From the NCBI GenBank assembly GCA_016219545.1, contig JACRMH010000007.1, positions 1 to 64,000 on the forward strand: a stretch of 64,000 nt of DNA, in the 5' to 3' direction. This stretch comes from Chloroflexota bacterium (GTDB lineage Bacteria; Chloroflexota; Anaerolineae; Anaerolineales; Villigracilaceae). The position numbers and the translations under genes were made by a program. Below, in pieces: positions 9,225 to 16,997 of this stretch. The stretch's first letter is position 1. Every line of letters begins with the position of its first letter. Below the pieces are notes generated by a model. It saw only the letters and a list, made by a program, of their open reading frames with translations. It was not told where the DNA came from and made no database searches.

Positions 9225-9822
9225 GTGATGCTCCTGAGTGGGATGTAAGTGCAAACTTTACCACAAAACCCAGGGATGATTTGTTAACGAAGTCGGATGC
9301 ACTGCAAGCTATTTATAACCCGCCACATGGCGAATAAGATGTTGAATGGTTGATCCCATCGAGATAGGTCCAACCCGCCAATTTCAAATCTACCTATCAT
9401 CGTTGGTTTCGATAAGACGGATCAACACCTAGGAGTATCTGCTGATTTCTAATGTTTTCTTCTCTATGTAATGGGGATAAACCGGGAAGGGCGAAACTGA
9501 TACCTATATACATAATATGTACCTCGCTGGAAAACCCTGTGTTCAGCTTTGATATTAACAAGTCTTATGTTTGGGGTGCTTGTGGCTGTGGACATGGACA
9601 AACACGCAGTCACGGATCCCCTATGTAAACCGGACGCCAAGGAGACTTCACTTTTTACTGTTGCGTGTTAACCTCTACTTTAGAGAGCCACCTTCTAGAT
9701 AAGGATGCCGCTTAGGTTAAATCTAAGATAAATAAAAGATTCCAGAAGTGTAAGGCTGTTTCATCACTTTTCTCTATTGCTTGAATAAAATAAGGTGTAT
9801 GGTTGGGATAATAATGTTCGAA
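9225..9822. other. Divergent intergenic region upstream of the riboswitch
   Basis: About 600 bases separate the carrier (minus) from the beta-helix gene (plus). The right end holds the riboswitch listed separately. A GATAAT hexamer at 9807-9812, with TTGAAT at 9781-9786, is a possible plus-strand promoter, but the 20-base spacing is long. The rest shows no gene that I can support. A 34-codon frame at 9568 has no ribosome site and no recognised family. Confidence 0.5.
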
Positions 9823-9907
9823 AAAAGCAAACCCGGTAAAAGCCGGGGACGCAAAGCCATGGGTCTACGGTAATTTGTTTACTATGACCGCCAGGTTGCC
9901 GAAAATA
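9823..9907 (+). promoter_or_regulatory. Cyclic di-GMP-I (GEMM) riboswitch aptamer
   Basis: The stretch carries the conserved elements in order: GCAAACCCGG, a short loop, CCGGGGACGCAAAGCCATGG, a variable hairpin (GGTCTAC...GACC) and CCAGGTTGCCG. This matches the GEMM-I aptamer, which binds the second messenger c-di-GMP between its two parallel helices. It lies in the 5' leader of the secreted beta-helix gene and is followed directly by an intrinsic terminator. A GCCG at the aptamer's 3' end could pair with CGGC at 9911-9914, a possible part of the switch. Whether ligand turns the gene on or off cannot be decided by eye. Confidence 0.93.
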
Positions 9908-9916
9908 ATACGGCGA

Positions 9917-9950
9917 AACTGCATGGACTAGCGTCATGCAGTTTTTTTTT
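9917..9950 (+). terminator. Intrinsic terminator forming the riboswitch expression platform
   Basis: A perfect 9-base-pair stem (AACTGCATG at 9917-9925 with CATGCAGTT at 9935-9943) is followed by an unbroken T-run to 9950. It begins ten bases after the aptamer and ends before the ribosome site AGGAG at 9956-9960. This is the classic layout for transcriptional control by premature termination. Confidence 0.92.
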
Positions 9951-9966
9951 CAACAAGGAGAAAGTC

Positions 9967-12243
9967 TTGAACAAGATAGCGCATCGAATTATGAATACCA
10001 TCATAGCGGTTGCAGTGACGCTTGGGGGATATTCGAATGCATTGGCTGCACAATTCGTTAACCCGCCAAGTGTGCCCGTATTGGTTGAACCAATTAAGGA
10101 TACGCTGGTCGCCAATCTAATCCCGCGATTTGATTGGAGCGATTCCAACATGCCCACAGGCACAATCTTCCAGAAGTATGAACTACAAATTTCTGTCAAA
10201 AGTGCTTTTCCATCACCAACAATCGTATATATCAGCGGGGATGCGACCAATTCTGAATACACGACCAGTACGAGCCTAAGTATAAACAAGACTTATTATT
10301 GGCGGGTGCGTGCATACAACACGCTGGGACAATATAGCACCTGGTCACCAATATGGAGAATAAAGACACCCCGTTTGACCAAAGCCACTGCGCCAAGCGT
10401 GCCCGTATTGGCTGCGCCAATTAAGAATTCGCTGGCCGCCAATCTAACCCCGCGGTTTGATTGGAGCAATTCCAACATGCCCACTGGTATAACCTTCCAG
10501 AAATATGAATTACAACTTTCTGATAAAAGTGCTTTTAAATCACCGACAATCGTGTATATCAGCGGGGATGCGACCAATTCTGAATACATGCCTATTGCGG
10601 ACCTGACTGCGAACAAGACTTATTATTGGCGGGTGCGTACCTATAACACGCTGGGACAATATAGCGCCTGGTCACCAGTATGGAGAATGAAGATGCCGAA
10701 CTTGCCCCAAACCACTTTGACACCCACCCAGACAAGTGTCCCGCCTACCCCTACATCCATGCCCACCCAGACAAGTGTTCCGCCTAACCCTACATTCACA
10801 CCCACCCAGACAAGTGTTCCGCCTACCCCTACATTCACGCCCACCCAGACAAGTGTCCCGCCTACCCCTACATTCACGCCCACCCAGACAAGTGTCCCGC
10901 CTACCCCTACATCCATGCCCACCCAGACAAGTGTTCCGCCTACCCCTACATTCACGCCCACCCAGACAAGTGTTCCGCCTACAGCCACACCGACAGCGAG
11001 CACCGGTGGGTACTTTGTCTCACCGACTGGTAATGATTCGAATCCAGGTACACAGAACCAACCATGGCTCACAATCCAGAAAGCGGCAAATACTGCACCC
11101 ATTGGCAGCACTGTCACCGTGCTCGCAGGCAACTATACGGAGCGGGCGTCCATTTCCCGCTCGATAACCTTGCAAGCGCAGGGACAGGTGGTGACGCGTG
11201 GATTTACAGTGACGGCCAATAATGTGACCATCCGTGGATTTGAGATCACAAACACGGCGGATAACTCCACTGAAGGATGGGGTATTTATGTCCGGGCAAG
11301 CAATTGTATCCTTGATAACAATTACATCTATTACGCCACGCGCGGTGGGATACTGCTCGCCGTTGTTCCGGGCAGCGAAGCGTTAACCGCCAATTGCATT
11401 GTGCGGAATAATCGCCTTTTTCGCAATTCGCAAGTTGGCATAGAGGTACGCGGGCGCAACCATCTGGTTGAAGGCAACGAGATCTGGGGAACACTTCAGC
11501 ATCACCCCAGCATGGTAGTTCAGCCCGCTTGGGTGGATGCGGATGGAATCCGGTTTCACGGCTCCGGACACGTCTTTCGCGGGAACTATATCCACGATAT
11601 TCTCTACTCTGTACCTGAAAATATTGATGCCCATATTGATTGTTTTCAAACATTCGAGAGTTTGCCATATCAGGAAGCAGCAAGTAATATTCTCTTTGAG
11701 CAAAATCGTTGTGATAATGCGCAGGCCGTTGGAGTTGGAAAACATAGCTCTGGATTCATGATCAACAGGGGAACTAACATCACAATCCGCAGCAATATCA
11801 TCAAAACCTATGTAGGTTTGAATGGACAAAATTCAGCCGATTTGACGATTGTTAATAATACCTTCACAAGCGACCTCACATTATCAACCTCCTACAGTCC
11901 GGTTGGCATTACGTTTACCAATGTGTCCAGCTCGATGATCCAGAATAATATATTCTATAACCTGCCTGGGCATATCGTATACCTAGTGAGTACGACCGGT
12001 CTGAGTGCAGGGAAGAATCTTGTTTATCGGGACGATGGCCAGCCCCTTTGGACGACAAGTACGTATTCACATGCCGGCGATCTGTGGGGTGTTAACCCGT
12101 TATTCATTAGCGCTTCGGATTATCACTTGCTGGAGGGATCTCCAGCAATTGATGCTGGTTATGTTGTTGTTGGCATCAATGATTATGATGGCAACCCGCG
12201 CCCACAAGGACAAGGGTATGATATCGGAGCCTTTGAAAAATAG
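9967..12243 (+). CDS. Secreted protein: Fn3-like pair, Thr/Pro repeat linker, right-handed beta-helix
   Basis: The product has 758 residues from a TTG start, set by AGGAG six bases upstream. A signal peptide ends near ANALA (residue 27). Two about 105-residue modules (about 34-125 and 140-235) repeat the pattern PRFDWS...YELQ..., then YYWRVR.YNTLGQYS.WSP, like Fn3-type domains. A linker of seven 13-residue TQTSVPPTPT-type units follows (about 252-343). The rest is a parallel beta-helix of the DUF1565/pectate-lyase-like type, opening with FVSPTGNDSNPGTQNQPW and ending in DIGAFE. Such proteins bind or cleave polysaccharides outside the cell. With a c-di-GMP riboswitch in its leader, it probably serves biofilm or matrix remodelling. 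No catalytic residues can be assigned with confidence. Confidence 0.9.
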   Translation: MNKIAHRIMNTIIAVAVTLGGYSNALAAQFVNPPSVPVLVEPIKDTLVANLIPRFDWSDSNMPTGTIFQKYELQISVKSAFPSPTIVYISGDATNSEYTTSTSLSINKTYYWRVRAYNTLGQYSTWSPIWRIKTPRLTKATAPSVPVLAAPIKNSLAANLTPRFDWSNSNMPTGITFQKYELQLSDKSAFKSPTIVYISGDATNSEYMPIADLTANKTYYWRVRTYNTLGQYSAWSPVWRMKMPNLPQTTLTPTQTSVPPTPTSMPTQTSVPPNPTFTPTQTSVPPTPTFTPTQTSVPPTPTFTPTQTSVPPTPTSMPTQTSVPPTPTFTPTQTSVPPTATPTASTGGYFVSPTGNDSNPGTQNQPWLTIQKAANTAPIGSTVTVLAGNYTERASISRSITLQAQGQVVTRGFTVTANNVTIRGFEITNTADNSTEGWGIYVRASNCILDNNYIYYATRGGILLAVVPGSEALTANCIVRNNRLFRNSQVGIEVRGRNHLVEGNEIWGTLQHHPSMVVQPAWVDADGIRFHGSGHVFRGNYIHDILYSVPENIDAHIDCFQTFESLPYQEAASNILFEQNRCDNAQAVGVGKHSSGFMINRGTNITIRSNIIKTYVGLNGQNSADLTIVNNTFTSDLTLSTSYSPVGITFTNVSSSMIQNNIFYNLPGHIVYLVSTTGLSAGKNLVYRDDGQPLWTTSTYSHAGDLWGVNPLFISASDYHLLEGSPAIDAGYVVVGINDYDGNPRPQGQGYDIGAFEK
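10723..10995 (+). repeat. Seven tandem copies of a 39-base unit, in frame
   Basis: The unit reads about CCCACCCAGACAAGTGTTCC followed by GCCTACCCCTACATTCACG, and codes for TQTSVPPTPTFTP. Seven near-identical copies lie head to tail with only scattered third-base or TTCACG/TCCATG differences. The repeat makes the stiff extracellular linker of the beta-helix protein. Because 39 is a multiple of 3, gain or loss of a unit changes linker length without a frameshift. Confidence 0.95.
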
Positions 12244-12279
12244 GGCGGCGATCAAAAACCTAACAAAAAATGGTGATCC

Positions 12280-12320
12280 AAATGTGGTGGGGCTGCCCCG
12301 GCAGCTCCACCACATTTTAT
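12280..12320 (+). terminator. Strong hairpin after the first beta-helix gene
   Basis: AAATGTGGTGGGGCTGCC at 12280-12297 faces GGCAGCTCCACCACATTT at 12300-12317, giving an about 16-base-pair stem with one G.U pair and a tight loop. Only a short T-rich tail (TTTTAT) follows. It probably ends or attenuates transcription between the two beta-helix paralogs. The symmetric stem could also act on the opposite strand. Confidence 0.65.
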
Positions 12321-12350
12321 GGCTTTGTGTCATTGGTGTACAATGACTAG

Positions 12351-13802
12351 GTGTCAAGACGAAAGTGCCTCTGGTGCTTTTTTAGATTGACTGTCATCCC
12401 GTGTATTTTGGGAATGATAGTTCAGTCTTGTATGCCGTCCGTTCCTGTTGACTACCCTGGTACTAATTTACCTTTCACTTCCACTTCTACCCCCTCTCCT
12501 ACGCAAATCTCCATTGTTCAGGCCGAAGCTTATTCTGTATCGCTTTTCGGAGATGATGCCAATCCCGGCACACAATTGCAGCCGTGGCGGACAATACAGA
12601 AAGCTGCCGATACTTTACCAGCGGGAAGCATTGTTATTGTTCAAGCGGGGGACTATGATGAACGAGTGATGGTAAGTCGTGCTGGCAGTGCTGGTATGCC
12701 AATCGTATTCCAAGCGCAGGGAACGGTGATAATGCGCGGCTTCACAGTACGGGCAAATTTCGTGACCATTCAAGGCTTCGAGATTACAAACACTTTGGAT
12801 AATTCAATTGGTGGATGGGGAATATTCATTGAGGGGAGTAACTGTTTGCTTGAAAATAACTATATCCACTACGCCACGCGTGGAGGCATCCAGCTATATG
12901 CCCCGCCTGACGCCAAAGAGGTGACTGCTAATTGTGTTGTAAGAAATAACCGCCTGTATTACAACTCGCAATTAGGGATTGATGTGCGCGGACATAACCA
13001 CCTGATTGAAGGGAATGAGATCTGGGGGACAATCCAGCATCACCCCAAAATGGCCATCCAGCCCAGTTGGTTGGATGCAGATGGGATTCATTTTCATGGT
13101 TCCGGGCATATCTTTCGCGGGAATTACATTCATGACATCCTCTATACGGCGCAAGAGAATATTGATCCCCATATCGATTGTTTCCAGACCTTTGTAAATT
13201 TGTCTCATCAGGTTGCAGCCAGTAACATCCTGTTTGAGCAGAACCGCTGTGAAAATGTACAAGCACAGGCTTCCCGAAAATATGGTTCAGGGTTCATGAT
13301 TAATGGAGCAAGCGGGCTCACAATCCGCAACAACATCATCACAGCCGATGTGGGGCTGAATGCGCTGAACTCCAGCGAATTGAAGATTATCCACAACACC
13401 TTTACAAGCGATTTGACGCTTCCCACGACATACAGTCCCGCCGGTATTACATTTACCAGCATATCGAACTCGACCATCCAGAACAACATCTTTTATAACC
13501 TGCCTGGACATATCATCTATCTGGTGAATGTGACAGAATTGAGCGCTGGGAGGAATCTGGCATATCGGAGCGATGGTAATCCTTTATGGACGACGAACTC
13601 GTATTCGCATGTCCTTGATCTCTGGGGGGTGGATCCCTTGTTCGTGAGTGCAACTGATTTTCATCTGCGCGTCGATTCGCCGGCTATTGACACTGGATAT
13701 GTGGTTGCGGTGACTACCGATTATGATGGTCGTCTCCGCCCGCAAGGACAGGGGGTTGATATTGGTGCTTTTGAATATTCCCCCCCGATAACCAATCCGT
13801 AA
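12351..13802 (+). CDS. Secreted beta-helix lipoprotein, paralog of the preceding gene
   Basis: The 483-residue product starts at GTG, directly after an in-frame stop. The N-terminus is a signal sequence with a possible lipobox VQSC (Cys about 27), then a short Ser/Thr/Pro linker. Residues from about 60 form a beta-helix domain closely similar to the preceding protein: FGDDANPGTQLQPW, RGFTV, ATRGGIQL, HFHGSGHIFRGNYIHDIL, DIGAFE. It lacks the Fn3-like pair and the 39-base repeat. There is no clear ribosome site. A TACAAT hexamer at 12339-12344 would place transcription start on or near the GTG, so a leaderless message is possible. It could otherwise be read through from the riboswitch-controlled gene. 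Confidence 0.88.
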   Translation: MSRRKCLWCFFRLTVIPCILGMIVQSCMPSVPVDYPGTNLPFTSTSTPSPTQISIVQAEAYSVSLFGDDANPGTQLQPWRTIQKAADTLPAGSIVIVQAGDYDERVMVSRAGSAGMPIVFQAQGTVIMRGFTVRANFVTIQGFEITNTLDNSIGGWGIFIEGSNCLLENNYIHYATRGGIQLYAPPDAKEVTANCVVRNNRLYYNSQLGIDVRGHNHLIEGNEIWGTIQHHPKMAIQPSWLDADGIHFHGSGHIFRGNYIHDILYTAQENIDPHIDCFQTFVNLSHQVAASNILFEQNRCENVQAQASRKYGSGFMINGASGLTIRNNIITADVGLNALNSSELKIIHNTFTSDLTLPTTYSPAGITFTSISNSTIQNNIFYNLPGHIIYLVNVTELSAGRNLAYRSDGNPLWTTNSYSHVLDLWGVDPLFVSATDFHLRVDSPAIDTGYVVAVTTDYDGRLRPQGQGVDIGAFEYSPPITNP

Positions 13803-13856
13803 CAATCCAACATAAGTTGATGTGATGAAGTGGAAAGAAAAATCGCATTTTGGGGT

Positions 13857-14477
13857 TCAGAAATCGTACTGAAACAGGGCAATATCAGGTTCGAACGCCC
13901 GCCTGACAAGTTCTCTTGTTTCATCCGTATAGTATTGTTGATATGGTTTCATGTTGGAGATATTTTGATGGGGTAGAAGCGCTGAAATTCCAATATGGGA
14001 ACATATAACCTGGAAATCTCTTTCCAGGTTTTCAAACCTCCCGACGAAGTCGACAAGTAATTCGCCGTTTTCTGAATAGACAAAATCCTTCTGAAAACGA
14101 ACTTCTTCAGCACACCGCCACCGGATGTAGGTGTCAAAGTTGCCAAAGCTCTTAATCAGTTCATGTTGAACTTGAGCGGTATTTTTTAACATGTAGGTAT
14201 ACAAAGACACCTGCCAATCCCAAGGATTACGTACAAAGGCGAAAGAGAAGTAGGAATCAAAAGCATCTTGCCCCATCTGCTTGATGATTTCCGGCGCAGT
14301 GGAATGAGTTGGATAGGGGCGATGATCAAAGGCGGATATGTTGAACCTTCTTAGTATACGATTTATACCGCGCTGCCACTTGCTCGCAGTAAATGGCAAC
14401 AAAGCACTTGTTATGCTTGTGCCAGCATTTTTATAAATGTGGATGAAAATAAACCGCTTCTTTCTTGATAACAGCAT
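13857..14477 (-). CDS. Sulfotransferase family 2-like protein
   Basis: This 206-residue protein would move sulfate from PAPS onto a glycan hydroxyl. The 5'-phosphosulfate loop FIHIYKNAGTSI is near residues 10-21. The 3'-phosphate motif FVRNPWDWQVSLY is near 80-92. The end, FEPDIALFQYDF, matches the common Sulfotransfer_2 finish. It has no signal peptide. It is the last gene of the minus-strand glycan locus and lies tail to tail with the beta-helix lipoprotein. The start has AGGA eight bases upstream. The context suggests sulfation of the exopolysaccharide or of a lipid-linked precursor. Confidence 0.88.
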   Translation of the reverse strand: MLLSRKKRFIFIHIYKNAGTSITSALLPFTASKWQRGINRILRRFNISAFDHRPYPTHSTAPEIIKQMGQDAFDSYFSFAFVRNPWDWQVSLYTYMLKNTAQVQHELIKSFGNFDTYIRWRCAEEVRFQKDFVYSENGELLVDFVGRFENLERDFQVICSHIGISALLPHQNISNMKPYQQYYTDETRELVRRAFEPDIALFQYDF

Positions 14478-14536
14478 CTTTCATTTTCCTTTTCACTGGG
14501 AATATAAATTTGTGAAATAAGACGGTTAACCGAAGT

Positions 14537-15733
14537 TCAAGTGCTTGCTATTAATTCCAAATGGTCTCTTTTTAGGATGACCGTTGCGTAATTTTTTCCA
14601 CTGATAGCCGGTTTTGATCCACGACTCGCTCGTGTGTTCCACCAGTCGGAAACTTCATGAGGTAACGCCTGCCAATAATTACCATTTTCTTTCATTAATA
14701 CCAGGAATTGACGATAAACATCCCAGCTTGTTTGATTAATTAGATAATCTGGGTGAGAGTTGAGCAGCGCCATGCCATGATATTCCTCTATGAAATCCAC
14801 TTTTTTCATCCATAGCCGAGGCGTGGATTCACCGAGCACAGAGGTTAGGGTGTAATCCTGAACGAGGGTGTAAGGAAGTTCCAAAAAATGCCCGAGGAAG
14901 AAGGGCCAGATGCTCATTGTCCCGCCGGGGATAGGCTCGAAAGGATCAGTGTCAAAGAACGAAAGGTCATATTCAATATCTAGGGACTGCATCCATTCGG
15001 GGTGGCGGTGGGTGAGCGGGGCGCGAAAGCCTGTTGCGCCGAAGTCTTTGAGATAGCGATTGATCTTTTCAACACGGCGTTCGAATTCCTTGTGCGAACT
15101 GAAAAGTCTGCCATCATGCTTCAGACCATGGATGCCAATCTCAAATCCGCGCTGGCGTAACTCGTTTACCAGACCCATATCCACCCGATAGCCTTCAGGT
15201 ACGAAGTTGAACGAGGAATGAAATCCTATGCTTTCTTCTAAATCGGCAACCTGCCGGACGAATTGCTGACCTTTGTCTGTTTCAATGTCATGGGTAAGAA
15301 CGAGGGCAAATCGTTTTCCATCGGGCCACAGCGAACGAAATTGAATGGAGGCTTGCCCCGACAATTCAAGCAGGCACCTAAGCACTTCAAACTGAAAGCG
15401 AGGATAACGCGCTTCGATGGGCCAGCCCAACTCAAAGTCCCGCGAGTGGCGCGTGCGAAGTACTTGTCGCAAGGCTCTGGTAATTATCCGCGGGATGAAA
15501 GGCTTAAGCGCGTAGTACAACCGTCGCGTGGATGAGAGATCCCAATGATGCGCGCCAAACTGACCTTCACCGAGAGTAAGTTTCAATAGATCATTCATAT
15601 CTGAAGGCTGGTTTGGTAAACCGAGAGTTGGCATGGCGCATTGGACGGCTTGTTCCCAAGTTTCGCTGCTGATAGGGGGATCACATTGCCAGAAATTTTG
15701 AGGCGTGTTCTGGCTCCACAAATTCACAGGCAT
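14537..15733 (-). CDS. Polysaccharide deacetylase (NodB-like) family protein
   Basis: The product has 398 residues. The first about 130 have no recognised domain. Then LTHDIETD gives the catalytic/metal Asp pair of the NodB fold, and HGLKHDGRL supplies the metal-binding histidines. FRAPLTHRHPEW and LNSHPDYL follow in the later motif positions. Such enzymes remove N- or O-acetyl groups from polysaccharides. There is no signal peptide, so it may act on a cytoplasmic precursor or have another hydrolytic role. It starts 5 bases after the ATP-grasp gene stop. Confidence 0.82.
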   Translation of the reverse strand: MPVNLWSQNTPQNFWQCDPPISSETWEQAVQCAMPTLGLPNQPSDMNDLLKLTLGEGQFGAHHWDLSSTRRLYYALKPFIPRIITRALRQVLRTRHSRDFELGWPIEARYPRFQFEVLRCLLELSGQASIQFRSLWPDGKRFALVLTHDIETDKGQQFVRQVADLEESIGFHSSFNFVPEGYRVDMGLVNELRQRGFEIGIHGLKHDGRLFSSHKEFERRVEKINRYLKDFGATGFRAPLTHRHPEWMQSLDIEYDLSFFDTDPFEPIPGGTMSIWPFFLGHFLELPYTLVQDYTLTSVLGESTPRLWMKKVDFIEEYHGMALLNSHPDYLINQTSWDVYRQFLVLMKENGNYWQALPHEVSDWWNTRASRGSKPAISGKNYATVILKRDHLELIAST

Positions 15734-15738
15734 GATGA

Positions 15739-16959
15739 TTACCGTGCAAACAGCCGCGCGAAAAATATTCGAGCCAGGCTGGTGGTGAAGAAGAATCCTG
15801 GCAGCGGATCAGTGAGCGAATAAATGGCCCACATTTTTTCGCCGCGCAGGGATGTCAGCCAGTCCCGCCAGGTGAGTTTTCCTTTCCTGCAATATGCGAG
15901 CGCAGCGCGCAAGTCTCTCTGCCAGTCCAACCAGATGACACCGTGCCGGAACTTTAGCGAGGCTTCAATGGGAAGACGGAGCGCATCGCAGTAGGCGATG
16001 TAAGCGAAGTCCACTCCGCAACGCGCACCAAGGCCGTCCCACATGCCGAAGCGTGTGTTCACTTCGATGAGTTTGTAAGTTTCGTCGCGCGGATCCTTTT
16101 TGAATTCAATGCCACCCTGCCCCTGGTAGTGTGTGCCTTCGAAAACCCGAAGCCCTGCTTTTATCAATTCAGGTTCGTAAAAGCTGTGTACGAAACTTGC
16201 CGACCCGAATCCGATTGGAATAACGCGATTCTTTTGTCCTGCAAAAATTGCGAGCGGAAGCGACTGACGATTCATGTAAAACGATACGTAAAACAGGCGG
16301 CTATCTTCGCCGGGAATGACTTCCTGAATGATGAGTTGTGGGTTGATGGATGCCAGCCTACTGTACGTTTCCTTCAACTCAGAGGCGTTTTGGCATTGGA
16401 CAACCTTGGCGCGACCTTCCATAATCCCACGCCTAAGTTCCCTCGCAATGCGTGGGTCATGCCATTGTGGACTTTCGACAGGCTTGAGAATAACAGGGTA
16501 CTGTAATTCCCGCGCAGCTTCATCCAATTCTTTAGATGAACGGGGAAAGAATGTCGTTGGCGCTGGGATGCCCAATTCGTGGGCAACGCTGATCAAGCCG
16601 CCTTTGGTACAAAGCGCTTCAATTGTTTTCACGGAGGGCATTACGAACTCGTAGTGACTCCTAAGCAGCTCTCGGTTTCTGGAAATAGTGAGAACATGCT
16701 CGTCACTAAGCGGGAAGAGGACAGGCTTGCAGCCCAATTGTTGCGCGAATTGAACAAGGAATTCCAGGTAGGCTTTTTCGTCCTTCTGGGGATCGGGTGC
16801 ATGGACGAATTTGCAGGCATTGGAGTATTTTCCTATTACCTGACGATCGTGGTCAAGACCGTAGACGGGGATGCCTCGCTTATGCAGAGAGCGGGCAATG
16901 TCGAGTCCCATATGTTCGTCGAGGGGGGTAACGATGGCGGGTACGGGTTGGTTTGTCAT
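15739..16959 (-). CDS. ATP-grasp carboxylate-amine ligase-like protein
   Basis: The 406-residue product starts with a Rossmann-like preATP-grasp domain (AIVTPLDEHMGLDIARSLHK). It continues with ATP-grasp signatures: PVILKPVESPQWHD near 180, LIIQEVIPGEDSRLF near 235, and GGIEFKKD...LIEVNTRFG near 295-320, with Glu and Asn metal ligands. Such enzymes join a carboxylate to an amine through an acyl phosphate. In glycan loci they often add amino acids to uronic acids or sugars. AAGGA lies four bases before the start. An amide on an acetamido-uronic acid is a plausible target but is unproven. Confidence 0.85.
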   Translation of the reverse strand: MTNQPVPAIVTPLDEHMGLDIARSLHKRGIPVYGLDHDRQVIGKYSNACKFVHAPDPQKDEKAYLEFLVQFAQQLGCKPVLFPLSDEHVLTISRNRELLRSHYEFVMPSVKTIEALCTKGGLISVAHELGIPAPTTFFPRSSKELDEAARELQYPVILKPVESPQWHDPRIARELRRGIMEGRAKVVQCQNASELKETYSRLASINPQLIIQEVIPGEDSRLFYVSFYMNRQSLPLAIFAGQKNRVIPIGFGSASFVHSFYEPELIKAGLRVFEGTHYQGQGGIEFKKDPRDETYKLIEVNTRFGMWDGLGARCGVDFAYIAYCDALRLPIEASLKFRHGVIWLDWQRDLRAALAYCRKGKLTWRDWLTSLRGEKMWAIYSLTDPLPGFFFTTSLARIFFARLFAR

Positions 16960-16997
16960 ATTTCCTTCTCTTAATGAACTATATGTGTATCAGGCGT

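Noticed and set aside
9568..9672. 34-codon frame in the leader region before the riboswitch
   Set aside because: No ribosome site and no recognised family. The region is more simply a promoter-proximal spacer.
10641..11132. Minus-strand frame with GGTLVWVGVNVGV repeats
   Set aside because: It is the antisense reading of the 39-base repeat that codes the Thr/Pro linker. The repetitive valine/glycine sequence follows from the repeat and has no ribosome site or family.
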